Both the position numbers and the translations under genes were made by a program. The notes beneath the pieces were generated by a model. The model was not told the DNA's origin. It ran no database searches and saw only the letters and a program-made list of their open reading frames with translations. From positions 22,035 to 86,034 of the forward strand of contig JAKSPB010000006.1 of NCBI GenBank assembly GCA_024405215.1: a DNA stretch of 64,000 nt, read 5' to 3'. The DNA comes from Lentisphaeria bacterium (lineage in GTDB: Bacteria; Verrucomicrobiota; Lentisphaeria; Oligosphaerales; Oligosphaeraceae). Positions 36,963 through 45,720 of the stretch are shown here, in pieces (the first letter of the stretch is position 1; the number at the start of each line of letters is the position of its first letter).

Positions 36963-38085
36963 GGACAGTCCCTCCCAGGATGACATTCTTGGTCCAGAGT
37001 TCACCTATGGTATATTCATCAAGCCAATGTAGATAATCCTTCTCCTGCAATCTCTCAAACGACGTCGCACCATCTTTTCTTTTTGCTACGATGATATCTT
37101 CAATGGCAAACTGGTCCAGCAGGAGCGGGGAATGGGTTGCAATGATGACTTGCGTCTGCTTGGACGCAGCCTTGATCAGTTCAGCTAATATCCTGATTGC
37201 TTCAGGATGCAATCCCAATTCCGGCTCGTCAATCACAATCGTTGTCGAAGGAACAGGCTGCATTAGGGCTGTAACCAGGCAAATAAAACGTATGGAACCG
37301 TCCGAAAGATGATAAGGCTGCATGGGATAATCTGTTCCCTTCTGTTTCCAGGTCAATTTGACTTTCTGAGCCTCTCCCATCTGGACAACATCTAGGGTAA
37401 AATCATCGAAGAAGGGTATAACCAACTGCACTGCATTGCGAATGGCCTCGTATGATTTTTGAAACCACGGAGTTGTTTTCAGCATACGAAGATAGGGAGC
37501 AATGTTAGCACCGTCTTCACGAAGTCGTTTGCAGTCCTCTACTATTTCCGAGCGACGCATGTTGGCAGTGGCACTCGTATCATGAAAGTGATAGACCATC
37601 CATTGGGAAATGGCATCATAGACAAAATAGCCGACTCCATTCCATTGATCATCCCAGGAACGTTCATCTTTTTGTTCTGCCAGTCGGCTTTCAAATGAAG
37701 GATTTCCGTAGGATTTCCAATTGTAATCCTTATATTTCCGTTCTTCAGTTAGCATCATTGATTCTGACGCTGTAGGATTCATACTAAAACGATAAAAATT
37801 GGATCCCTCTGAATATGTACTATTAGAAATAAATTCAAAACCGATGTTTATTTGGGAGGTTTCCTTTGATCCATTAAAGAGAAATCCTTCAGCCCCTCCA
37901 TTTTTCAGTATAAACTTCTGAAAACCACCTGGTATCATGGCAAGAAGCATCTTGAAAATCTGGATGAAATTACTCTTGCCAGCGCCATTGGCACCGACAA
38001 TGACGTTCAGATTTTTCAGTTCAAAATCCTTCAGCTCCTTGATGGACTTGAAGCCCTGAATTGATATGCGCTTTATGCTTCCCAT
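36955..38085 (-). CDS. AAA family ATPase (AAA_15/AAA_21, OLD-like)
   Basis: 376 residues. 'ISIQGFKSIKELKDFELKNL' followed by 'VIVGANGAGKSNFIQIFKML' (Walker A) is the standard opening of ABC-like AAA_15/AAA_21 ATPases. 'VIDEPELGLHPEAIRILAEL' is Walker B, with the conserved His of 'IIATHSPLLLDQF' beyond it, and 'YHLSDGSIRFICLVTALMQP' is the signature region. It has an aaggag SD, starts 10 bp after the SNF2 gene and overlaps the DUF4276 gene by 8 bp. It probably senses infection or DNA ends and controls its TOPRIM-like partner (inference). Confidence 0.88.
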   Translation of the reverse strand: MGSIKRISIQGFKSIKELKDFELKNLNVIVGANGAGKSNFIQIFKMLLAMIPGGFQKFILKNGGAEGFLFNGSKETSQINIGFEFISNSTYSEGSNFYRFSMNPTASESMMLTEERKYKDYNWKSYGNPSFESRLAEQKDERSWDDQWNGVGYFVYDAISQWMVYHFHDTSATANMRRSEIVEDCKRLREDGANIAPYLRMLKTTPWFQKSYEAIRNAVQLVIPFFDDFTLDVVQMGEAQKVKLTWKQKGTDYPMQPYHLSDGSIRFICLVTALMQPVPSTTIVIDEPELGLHPEAIRILAELIKAASKQTQVIIATHSPLLLDQFAIEDIIVAKRKDGATSFERLQEKDYLHWLDEYTIGELWTKNVILGGTVHE

Positions 38086-38095
38086 GAAAAACTCC

Positions 38096-40999
38096 TTATT
38101 TCAACGTCCAATGAAGCGTGAACAGCGGTTGTTCCTGAACTTTCTGGACAAGTTTCTTCTTCAAGGCGGCTAGGATTTCCGAGCGTTTTGCTTCGGCGGC
38201 ATCTTCCACAGCGTCGATATTGCGCCGTGCCTTGGCCAGTTTGCGTTCCAGCGGAGCGACCTTTTCAGCGGCTTCGGCCTGCTCCGTCAGGTTGGCTGCG
38301 TTTTCCACGGTACGGCGCGCCGCTTTCAGTTCCTGGCGGATGGTATCTACGGTATGCTGCGCCGCCTTGATTTGGTCGTCCTGCCAGCGTTCCAACTGCG
38401 CCTGCCGTTCCTTGAAAAGCCTGTTCGATGTCTCAAGTTCCTTCTGTGCCGTGGCATTGGAAAGCAACGACGACTCTTTCTGGAGGCGCAACTCCACATC
38501 GGGTGTAAGGCTGCGCTCATCGCCCATTTCGGCCTCAAGACTGAAAAACAACTTCAAAATGTCAGTAGGAATGCTTTTGCCATCTTCCGTATAGCCGGAA
38601 AAAAGCAACGAATCTTCTGCTTCTATTCCCTCTGAAATGCGTTTGTTCAGGAACATCCAGCCCGATTTCCCCTTCAACTGCTCCAGGACGGAAATCTTGC
38701 CATGGTATCCTGAAATGTCAAATGTCACATCGCGGACGGATGGATGCAGATTGCCAGCTTCCGTCAGACACCAGCTTCCAAGTTCGCAGGTCGTACGGTA
38801 GATATTGCCATACTCTGCCAGGTCTTCTGCCACTTCGTTTCGGCGGACATCGGATTTGTTCTTCAGAAAATATGTTCCCGTTGGAATTTCGTCTGCCGGA
38901 GAGTGTTGCAGATTGAACGACAATGCCTCCTCATTGAATTGGGCATAATCCGCCAGCATGAACTCGGTCAAGCGCCAGAATTGTCGCCCGTATTCTCCAA
39001 GTCTGTCCAGTGCTTCGTCATAGTCGATTTTGAGGATTTGCCGCACAGAATCGTCAAAGTTTTCCAGAATCTGCTGCCGTGTCTGGCGCATCTTGTCCGC
39101 AATTTCCTCTTCCAGTTCGGCCTGCAACTGGTCAAAACGCGCCTGGATTTCCTCTTCGGTTCGGCACTGCTGGTAGAGTTCCAGAATCTTTCGCTCCAGG
39201 CTGACACCGCTTTCCAGTTGTCCAAGCACTTCATCGGAGGCGCCGAATACGCCATTGAAAAGCTGGAACTTGCTGGTCAGCAATTCATATACGCGTTTGT
39301 CTGCCGCATTCCTTTCATTCAGGAAGTTGATGACGACGACATCATGCTTCTGCCCATAGCGATGGCAACGCCCGATACGCTGTTCAATGCGCTGCGGGTT
39401 CCAGGGCAAGTCGTAGTTGATGACCAGGGAGCAGAACTGGAGGTTGATGCCTTCAGATCCCGCCTCAGTGGAAATCAGAATCCTTGACTTTGTCCGAAAG
39501 TTTTCAATGAGTGCATGACGCAGCATGATGGCCTTGCTGCCTTCGGTATTCTTCTCTGTATTCTGCCGATTGCTCTCCAAGTACTCTGCGTAGATCTTTT
39601 CCGCAACCGGATCTTTCTTTCCGCCACCGGAGTAACAGACAACCTGCCCCTGGTACCCATGGGCTTCCAAGTAGTCACGAAGGTAATACATGGATCGGCG
39701 GGATTCAGTAAAAATAACGGCTTTCTCTTCCGCGCCAAGTTCCCGCATTTTCATCCAGCCTTTGTCCAGTGCGGTCAGAAGGCTTTCCGTCTTCGTATCG
39801 ACCGTGACGTCATACGTCAAATGGATAAAATGGTCAAGCTCGTCAATTTCTTTCTGAAGTTTCTTCAGGTCAATTGTCTTGGACTGCTCGTCAAAGGTAT
39901 CTTCGCCTGCCATTTCGTCATCCAGCAGTTCAGTCTCGTCAAGATATTCATCCAAGGCATCCACGTCCAGCAAGACATCTTCTGGGATATCTTCATCCTT
40001 GTTGTCATCGCGCAAGGCTATGAGCCTTGCCTTGATGGCTTCCAACGTACTACGCAAAGCAGGCGTACTGGACGCCAGGAGTTTCCTTACGACCAGCGTT
40101 ATCAATTGGCGCTGCTGCTGGGGAAATGCGTATGAATCGTGCTGCTGAAGGAAACGTGACACCGCATCATAGAGCTTCTGTTCGGCCTCCTGCGGAGTAA
40201 AGCGCATCGTCAGCAAACGGCGTTCCGTGTAGCGGATATACTCGGTCACATTCTTGCGCAGAGTTCGACGGCAGAACGTCGCCAGCCGTTTCCGCAATCC
40301 TTCCATGTCGCCGCCTGCATTGGCATACAGGCTACGGAACGTCGGCAGATCGGAAAACATCTCCTCGTCAATCAGCGTGGCGATGCCATAGAGTTCCGAG
40401 AGGGAGTTCTGCAAGGGAGTCGCCGTCAGAAGAATCTTTCTGCGGTCGTTCAGAGCCCAGCGCAGACGCTGGCCGATTTTACTGCTCTGCCGGTAGGAAT
40501 TGCGCAGTTTATGAGCTTCATCAATGACAACCAGCGACCATTGGATGCTCTTTATCTCTTCCGCCATCTTGCTGGCGAAATGATAGGAGGTTATGACAAC
40601 ATCCTTGGTATCAAATGGCTTGACATGCCCAGAGCGTTTCTCCTGGTTATACGCCTTTGCATCCAGAATAACAGAAGACAAATTGAATTTCTCTTCCAGT
40701 TCCACCTGCCACTGTTTCCGCAAAGAGGCAGGACAGACGACAAGTAGATGCTTTTTACGTTCCGCCTTGAACTGACACAACACCAGCGCAGCCTCGATGG
40801 TTTTTCCAAGACCGACCTCATCGGCCAGCAATACACCTTTGGAAATTGGCGATTGAAGCGCAAACAACGATGCTTCAACCTGATGTGGATTCAAGTCAAC
40901 CGAAGCATTGAAGAGCGACTGGCTAATTCTGTCCAGACCCTCCCCCCCGCGACGAGTCAACTCGTTCGCAAAAAAAAGAGCGTGAAAGGGAGTAATCAT
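38096..40999 (-). CDS. SNF2-family helicase/translocase of the defence island
   Basis: 967 residues. SF2/SNF2 motor with motif I 'LLADEVGLGKTIEAALVLCQ', motif II 'VVIDEAHKLRNSYRQ', motif III 'ILLTATPLQNSLSELYGIAT', motif V 'STEAGSEGINLQFCSLVINY' and motif VI 'QRIEQRIGRCHRYGQKHDV'. An acidic insert (about 330-380) separates the two lobes. The C-terminal third is coiled coil ('KAARRTVENAANLTEQAEAA'). Similar SNF2 proteins occur in DISARM-like and other methyltransferase-linked phage-defence operons. It is the first gene of the island, so transcription should begin in the 690-bp gap upstream. Confidence 0.9.
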   Translation of the reverse strand: MITPFHALFFANELTRRGGEGLDRISQSLFNASVDLNPHQVEASLFALQSPISKGVLLADEVGLGKTIEAALVLCQFKAERKKHLLVVCPASLRKQWQVELEEKFNLSSVILDAKAYNQEKRSGHVKPFDTKDVVITSYHFASKMAEEIKSIQWSLVVIDEAHKLRNSYRQSSKIGQRLRWALNDRRKILLTATPLQNSLSELYGIATLIDEEMFSDLPTFRSLYANAGGDMEGLRKRLATFCRRTLRKNVTEYIRYTERRLLTMRFTPQEAEQKLYDAVSRFLQQHDSYAFPQQQRQLITLVVRKLLASSTPALRSTLEAIKARLIALRDDNKDEDIPEDVLLDVDALDEYLDETELLDDEMAGEDTFDEQSKTIDLKKLQKEIDELDHFIHLTYDVTVDTKTESLLTALDKGWMKMRELGAEEKAVIFTESRRSMYYLRDYLEAHGYQGQVVCYSGGGKKDPVAEKIYAEYLESNRQNTEKNTEGSKAIMLRHALIENFRTKSRILISTEAGSEGINLQFCSLVINYDLPWNPQRIEQRIGRCHRYGQKHDVVVINFLNERNAADKRVYELLTSKFQLFNGVFGASDEVLGQLESGVSLERKILELYQQCRTEEEIQARFDQLQAELEEEIADKMRQTRQQILENFDDSVRQILKIDYDEALDRLGEYGRQFWRLTEFMLADYAQFNEEALSFNLQHSPADEIPTGTYFLKNKSDVRRNEVAEDLAEYGNIYRTTCELGSWCLTEAGNLHPSVRDVTFDISGYHGKISVLEQLKGKSGWMFLNKRISEGIEAEDSLLFSGYTEDGKSIPTDILKLFFSLEAEMGDERSLTPDVELRLQKESSLLSNATAQKELETSNRLFKERQAQLERWQDDQIKAAQHTVDTIRQELKAARRTVENAANLTEQAEAAEKVAPLERKLAKARRNIDAVEDAAEAKRSEILAALKKKLVQKVQEQPLFTLHWTLK

Positions 41000-41688
41000 G
41001 GGCGTTTCTCTACATTTTTATCGTTTCCAAACTGGACCTTAACCATCAAGGAAGTGCATTTTGAACTTTTTCGATAATGCTCAAAGGCACTAAAGAACTT
41101 CATAATATAATGGTTTAACGGTCATTTCACCGTAAATAAAAAAAGAACTCTACAAGTTGAAAAGGAAAATACACAGTTTTGTGACTACACACAAGTATCA
41201 TTAATTAACGCCTATGCACAAAACTGTCATGATTTGTCAAAAGGTGAGAATTTCTTATGCCGTTAAAAGAAAAGTAAATCCTTACACTCCAGTATGTAAT
41301 CACTCTCCAATATAAGCCTTTCAGCCCAATCCCCCACTTCGCAAATGGCATTGGTCGGCACGGGAAAGGCAGCCAACAGCAGGTTGCCAAGGGCTTTCTC
41401 GGCGTTACCGATGGTTGGTTTCCCGTCGTCGGGATCGGGATCGTTGTTCGGGCAGGGGATGACAGTGGCTAGGATGCGTGAGTATTTTTTGCCGATCGTC
41501 ACATTTTTTCGTGAAGCGGCTTGCAAGAATTTCCTCGCGGTGTATGTTAGTAATCGTTTACACACAGATGAAGGACAGAGAGGAACACAGAAGAAGGATA
41601 CTCTTATGGAACAAAAGTAAGTTGTCGATTCCGCACTCAGGTTGAGCGCGGGCGCATCCCAATCCACAGCATAACCAGGAGGTGCCTC
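41000..41688. other. divergent regulatory region between the defence island and hcp
   Basis: No convincing gene. The half next to the SNF2 start is AT-rich and holds an 11-bp inverted repeat (acagttttgtg at 41173-41183, cacaaaactgt at 41217-41227) that could be an operator. On the minus strand 41269-41520 an open stretch reads protein-like ('VIPCPNNDPDPDDGKPTIGN') but has no start of its own and is not recognised. Confidence 0.45.
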
Positions 41689-43230
41689 ATGAACAAAATG
41701 TTCTGCTTCCAATGCCAGGAGACCTTCCGCAACACCGGCTGTAATCTGGCCGGAATGTGCGGGAAAAATTCCGAGACAGCAAATCTGATGGATGAACTTG
41801 TCCGTCAACTGAAGTTACTGGCGCTTTCCAGGGAAGTGTCGAAGGAGCGTGGTCTTTTTCTTGTCCAATCGCTTTTCATGACAATAACCAATGCGAATTT
41901 CGATTCGGAGCGGATCAAAGCCCAGCTTGCCCGTGCGAAGGAATTGACGGGACCGACCAATGCGACGGCCCCCTTAGGCGTTTTGTCATGCGAAAATGAG
42001 GACATCCGTTCCCTGCGTGAACTGCTTATGTACGGCCTCAAGGGCATTGCCGCCTACGTTGACCATGCCGCCATGCTGGGGAAGGAAGATGAAGAGATCT
42101 ACGCTTTTGTCTTCAAGGCTCTGGCGGCGACCGCCGAGGAACATTCGGCGGATGAACTGACATCATTGGTCCTGGAATGCGGCACGATGGCAGTCAAGGC
42201 CATGGAACTGCTGGATGCCGCCAACACCGGGAGGTATGGTCATCCTGAAATGACGAAGGTCAGAACCGGAGTGGGAAAGCGTCCAGGCATTCTGGTTTCC
42301 GGACATGATCTGCGCGACCTGGAGGACCTTCTTGAACAGAGCAAAAATGCCGGGGTGGACATTTACACCCACAGCGAGATGCTGGCCGCGCATTCCTATC
42401 CGGCCTTCAAGAAGTATCTTCATCTTTACGGCAACTACGGCGGTGCATGGCATCGGCAGAATTCCGATTTTGCGTCGTTCAACGGTCCTATTCTGATGAC
42501 GACCAACTGCATTATTCCCGTGAAAGATTCGTATGCGAAGCGCATCTTTACAACAGGAATGGCCGGATATCCAGGCGTGCCGCATATCGCCGACCGTGAA
42601 GACGGCGGGAGAAAGGACTTCACGGCGATCATTGAACTGGCAAAACGCTGCCCGCCGCCCGAAAGCCTGGAAGATGGTCTGATTACCGGCGGATTTGCCC
42701 ATCATCAGCTGTCTGCCCTGGCGGACAAGATCGTGGAAGCCGTCAAATCGGGAGCAATCAAGCGTTTTGTCGTCATGGGCGGCTGTGACGGACGCCATGC
42801 GTCGCGCTCCTATTACACCGAAGTGGCTGAAAAGCTTCCCCAGGACACAGTGATCCTTACGGCAGGATGCGCCAAATACAGATACATCAAACTCGACCTT
42901 GGGACAATAGGCGGGATTCCGCGCGTGCTGGACGCAGGCCAATGCAACGATTCGTACAGTCTTGCGCTTATCGCGCTCAAGTTGAAGGACCTCTTCAAAC
43001 TCGAAGATGTCAACAGCCTGCCGCTTTCGTTTGACATCGCCTGGTACGAGCAGAAGGCCGTTGCGGTTTTGCTGGCGCTTTTGGCCCTGGGCTTCAAGAA
43101 AATACGTCTCGGGCCGACTCTTCCCGCTTTTCTTTCTCCGTCCGTGGTGAAGATCCTGGTGGAAAAATTCGGCATCCAGACAATTTCTTCTGCCGATGAA
43201 GATGTAAATCACATGATGGCGGGAGAATGA
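41689..43230 (+). CDS. hcp: hybrid-cluster protein (hydroxylamine reductase)
   Basis: 513 residues, preceded by a full aggaggt SD. The N-terminal cysteines '[15 protein letters not shown]' and 'NLAGMCGK' follow Cx2C-x8-C-x5-C, typical of class I Hcp with a [4Fe-4S] cluster. The hybrid Fe-S-O cluster ligands are further on, in '[16 protein letters not shown]', '[16 protein letters not shown]' and '[17 protein letters not shown]'. Hcp reduces hydroxylamine in vitro and acts as NO reductase or S-nitrosylase in vivo, protecting anaerobes from nitrosative stress. No Hcr reductase gene is adjacent and no clear FNR/HcpR box was seen upstream. Transcribed alone; the cassette region follows. Confidence 0.93.
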   Translation: MNKMFCFQCQETFRNTGCNLAGMCGKNSETANLMDELVRQLKLLALSREVSKERGLFLVQSLFMTITNANFDSERIKAQLARAKELTGPTNATAPLGVLSCENEDIRSLRELLMYGLKGIAAYVDHAAMLGKEDEEIYAFVFKALAATAEEHSADELTSLVLECGTMAVKAMELLDAANTGRYGHPEMTKVRTGVGKRPGILVSGHDLRDLEDLLEQSKNAGVDIYTHSEMLAAHSYPAFKKYLHLYGNYGGAWHRQNSDFASFNGPILMTTNCIIPVKDSYAKRIFTTGMAGYPGVPHIADREDGGRKDFTAIIELAKRCPPPESLEDGLITGGFAHHQLSALADKIVEAVKSGAIKRFVVMGGCDGRHASRSYYTEVAEKLPQDTVILTAGCAKYRYIKLDLGTIGGIPRVLDAGQCNDSYSLALIALKLKDLFKLEDVNSLPLSFDIAWYEQKAVAVLLALLALGFKKIRLGPTLPAFLSPSVVKILVEKFGIQTISSADEDVNHMMAGE

Positions 43231-43367
43231 TTTCAGCTGACAGGCTGCTCTTTTTCCCCGCACAGTCTGTTTTTGAATAACCGTCGGTAAAATGCCGAAA
43301 CCCGTTTCGACCTGGCATCTTCTGCGTTGCGGTTTTGCAGCAGCCCTTTACCTGTTTTCTCCAGAAG

Positions 43368-43698
43368 GAAAAACGAAAAAAGCCGTGAGGGAAACCTCAC
43401 GGCTTGAAAAAATGGTGGAGCACATTCAGAGATTTCCAACAGGTATCTCCCAGAGCGTTTTGTGCGTAAAGCCTGCTTTGTAATCTGCCCTATTGCTTCC
43501 CTATGTTGGTGTGTCCCCGCCAGATTACAAAATATTGGCAAAAATGGGGCTGTGTCCCTAGACACACCACCCCCTTTTCGTTGCTTTTCCGTTTCAAACT
43601 TCAGGGATTATCCCGAAACTTTGAAACAGGATTTGAGATTACAATGCCCAAAGACAAGTACAATTCACCTCGTACTTATTGGAATGAGTTTCTTCACG
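43368..43698 (+). repeat. direct repeat, copy 1: att-like hairpin plus structured leader
   Basis: About 330 bp, repeated at 45721-46050. It begins with gaaaaaacgaaaaaag-type sequence and the 10-bp stem hairpin agccgtgagg/cctcacggct, continues to aatggtgg, then a variable middle and a nearly invariant last 110 bp (gtttcaaacttcagggatta to gtttcttcacg). The middle keeps paired arms although the sequence differs: tttgtaatctg/cagattacaaa and tgtgtc/gacaca. Only the hairpin section recurs at 47457-47509 beside tRNA-Phe. Confidence 0.85.
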
Positions 43699-43715
43699 CA
43701 TTAAATTATGATTAA
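43644..43715 (+). CDS. tiny conserved ORF (leader peptide or N-terminal remnant), cassette 1
   Basis: 23 codons, 'MPKDKYNSPRTYWNEFLHAL' then Asn-Tyr-Asp and stop. The first 18 codons are conserved in the second cassette (45997-46056), with one silent change. Its stop overlaps the ATG of the DUF4062 gene (atgattaa), which suggests translational coupling. It could instead be the surviving N-terminus of a lost protein. Confidence 0.45.
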   Translation: MPKDKYNSPRTYWNEFLHALNYD

Positions 43716-45234
43716 AACGACAATGACAAGAAAAAGCACGGGGCCGAAGATGCGAAAACGGATATTCATCAGCAGTGTGCAGAAGGAGTTTGCGGCGGAA
43801 CGGGAGTTTCTCAAGCGGTTCATTGAGAACAATCCGATTCTCAGCCGATTCTTCAGCGTCTTTGCCTTCGAGTTGGATGTACCGGCTGCAGACAAGACCG
43901 CTTCCGAAGTTTATCTGGATGAACTGTCACGCTGCGACATCTATCTCGGTCTCATCGGAAATGACTACGGCTATGAAGATGCCGAAGGCGTTTCCCCGAC
44001 CGAACGCGAGTTCGACGAAGCGACCCGTCTGGGACTGGAACGGTTGATCATGGTCAAAGGCGGCGGCGATGCAAAGCGCAGGCGAAAGGAAAAGGCGTTC
44101 CTTCAAAAAGTCTCCGCCCAATTGACCTGGCAGGCGTTTGCCGACCAGAACGAACTGCTGACCAATGTCTATGCAGCCTTGGACAGTCTTCTGGCAGGGA
44201 CAGGAGCCTATCATCTACTGCCATTTGACGCCCGTCCCTGTGACGGAACGACACTGGATGACATCAATGAAGAAAAAATCCGCTGGTTCGTGAAACGGGC
44301 CCGCGATGAACGCGGCCTGCCTCTGCCGCTGGATATTTCCGTCTATGATTTGCTGGCCCATTTCAAGCTCGTTGATTCCAGGACAAAAACGCCTCTGAAT
44401 GCCGCCATTTTGCTTTTCGGAAAAGATCCCCAGCGTTTTTTCATTCCCTCTGAAGTCAAATGCGCCTATTGGCATGGTCCAGAGCGAATCAAGCCTGTCG
44501 CCTCCTATAAAATCTACTATGGAACACTTTTTGACATGGCGGATCAGGCGCTTGATTTCATCATGTCAAAACTGGATCGTCGCATTGGAACGCGCGACCA
44601 TGGGCCAGTCGCCGAGGCGTCATACGAGATTCCCGAAAAAATCGTGGCGGAAATGATCATCAACGGCATCGCCCATCGCGATTACGACAGCACAGGAAGT
44701 GTTCAGGTGGAACTGTTTTCGGACAAGATCCTCGTTATGAGTCCAGGAGGCATGAATCCGTCCATCAAAGCGGAGGACCTGACAAAAGCCCATGGCTCCT
44801 ATCCCAATAATCCACTGATTGCCGAAGTGCTCTACCAGGCAAGATATATTGAAAAAATGGGTTCAGGAACAACCGACATGATTCGCCTGTGCCACGAGAA
44901 CAACCTTGCCGAACCGCTTTTCGAAATGGGACCGCGCAACTGCCACGTTTCCTTGCTCCGCCCAGGCCGACGGCCGCAAATCATCACAGATGATGATACT
45001 GTGGAGAAAAGTGGACAGAAAAGTGGACAGAAAAGTGGACAGAAAAGTGGACAGAAAACAAAGGATGAAATAATCCGACTGATATCTGGAAATGCTATGA
45101 TTACTCAGACGGAGCTTGTAGAGCAACTGGGTATTAATCGAAGTGCTCTAACTCGTCATCTCAGCAACCTGAAAAAGAAAGGTCTCATCAGGCGTGTTGG
45201 TCCCGACAAAGGCGGTCACTGGGAGATTCTGTAG
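43708..45234 (+). CDS. DUF4062 + AAA_4-type ATP-binding protein with repeat linker and winged helix
   Basis: 508 residues. DUF4062 spans about residues 15-110 ('KRIFISSVQKEFAAEREFLK', 'EVYLDELSRCDIYLGLIGND'), a TIR/STIR-like fold. A putative ATP-binding/AAA_4 domain follows ('VAEMIINGIAHRDYDSTGSV', 'EVLYQARYIEKMGSGTTDMI'). Then four 'SGQK' units from a 12-bp repeat and a MarR/ArsR-like winged helix ('TELVEQLGINRSALTRHLSN'). Homologues are found in defence and regulatory settings. The ATG at 43708 overlaps the tiny ORF's stop; in-frame ATGs at 43723 and 43750 are alternatives and the domain begins just after the latter. Payload of cassette 1. Confidence 0.82.
   Translation: MIKTTMTRKSTGPKMRKRIFISSVQKEFAAEREFLKRFIENNPILSRFFSVFAFELDVPAADKTASEVYLDELSRCDIYLGLIGNDYGYEDAEGVSPTEREFDEATRLGLERLIMVKGGGDAKRRRKEKAFLQKVSAQLTWQAFADQNELLTNVYAALDSLLAGTGAYHLLPFDARPCDGTTLDDINEEKIRWFVKRARDERGLPLPLDISVYDLLAHFKLVDSRTKTPLNAAILLFGKDPQRFFIPSEVKCAYWHGPERIKPVASYKIYYGTLFDMADQALDFIMSKLDRRIGTRDHGPVAEASYEIPEKIVAEMIINGIAHRDYDSTGSVQVELFSDKILVMSPGGMNPSIKAEDLTKAHGSYPNNPLIAEVLYQARYIEKMGSGTTDMIRLCHENNLAEPLFEMGPRNCHVSLLRPGRRPQIITDDDTVEKSGQKSGQKSGQKSGQKTKDEIIRLISGNAMITQTELVEQLGINRSALTRHLSNLKKKGLIRRVGPDKGGHWEIL
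45009..45056. repeat. 12-bp in-frame tandem repeat, four copies
   Basis: Four identical head-to-tail units of aagtggacagaa in the linker of the DUF4062 protein, encoding four 'SGQK'. A multiple of three, so copy number changes keep the frame. Confidence 0.92.
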
Positions 45235-45243
45235 GTCTTGCGG

Positions 45244-45708
45244 ATGAAGACAGGCACTTGGAAGAACGTCCTTCTGTTCCTCGCGAAGGTCTCGAAACTG
45301 GACATCAACGAGGAACTGCGGAAGGAGGACGAATATCTGAAGGCGGAGATCGAGATCTATCGAAAACAGCTGGGGCGTCTGGGAAGACATCCGAAGTTCA
45401 CGGACGGGATGCGGCGGCGTCTCGTGGAGAAGGCCCTGGCACTCGGCGGACGGATGAGGGATGTCGTGACCATCGTCAGGCCCGACACGGGCGGGGAAAT
45501 GACAAAGCACTCATCCCAACCGTCTTCGCGACGCAGCGCGATGGCTTCATCGCTCAAACTCAGCGTGGTTACCACGCTTTGTTTTCGCTCTTCGTCCTCG
45601 CTTGCGGCACTTTGACGGTTGGGCGGTTGCTTTGTCTTTTCCTCGCTCCTCAAGTGGTAGCGGCGCATGGTCGCGGCGCTTTACGACAGTTCAAAGTCAG
45701 TCAGGTGA
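45244..45708 (+). pseudogene. truncated integrase-type transposase, interrupted by an insert
   Basis: Before the insert the frame reads as the N-terminal part of an IS481/rve-type transposase: 'EDEYLKAEIEIYRKQLGRLG', 'TDGMRRRLVEKALALGGRMR' and 'DVVTIVRPDT'. A 159-bp insert (45489-45647) follows, then the frame resumes as Leu-Lys-Trp-stop-Arg-Arg and 'MVAALYDSSKSVR' before a terminal stop. The DDE catalytic domain is entirely absent. The same truncated end recurs at 47352-47447, so the truncation predates the duplication. Confidence 0.75.
45489..45647. mobile_element. 159-bp MITE-like insert with inverted ends
   Basis: The uninterrupted remnant at 47352 reads gacaccatcctcaaatgg; here 159 bp replace the cat. 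The insert's ends are inverted repeats: gcggggaaatgacaaagca versus gcgaggaaaagacaaagca (17 of 19), extended after a short mismatch by cccaaccgtc on both sides. The centre has the palindrome agcgtggttaccacgct. No transposase and no clear target duplication. Confidence 0.7.
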
Positions 45709-45720
45709 TTTTCCTGCGTA

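Noticed and set aside
41263..41808. 181-codon minus-strand frame overlapping the hcp start
   Set aside because: Its N-terminal part is antisense to hcp; the remaining fragment has no start of its own, so it cannot be supported as a gene.
43368..43698. Retron-like msr/msd RNA
   Set aside because: The leader is structured and followed by a coding gene, but neither cassette encodes a reverse transcriptase and there is no such gene nearby.
45489..45647. Integron attC site
   Set aside because: The insert has tcccaac and gttgggc in inverse positions like attC cores, but the first base does not fit the consensus, there is no integron integrase, and it interrupts a transposase remnant instead of following a cassette gene.
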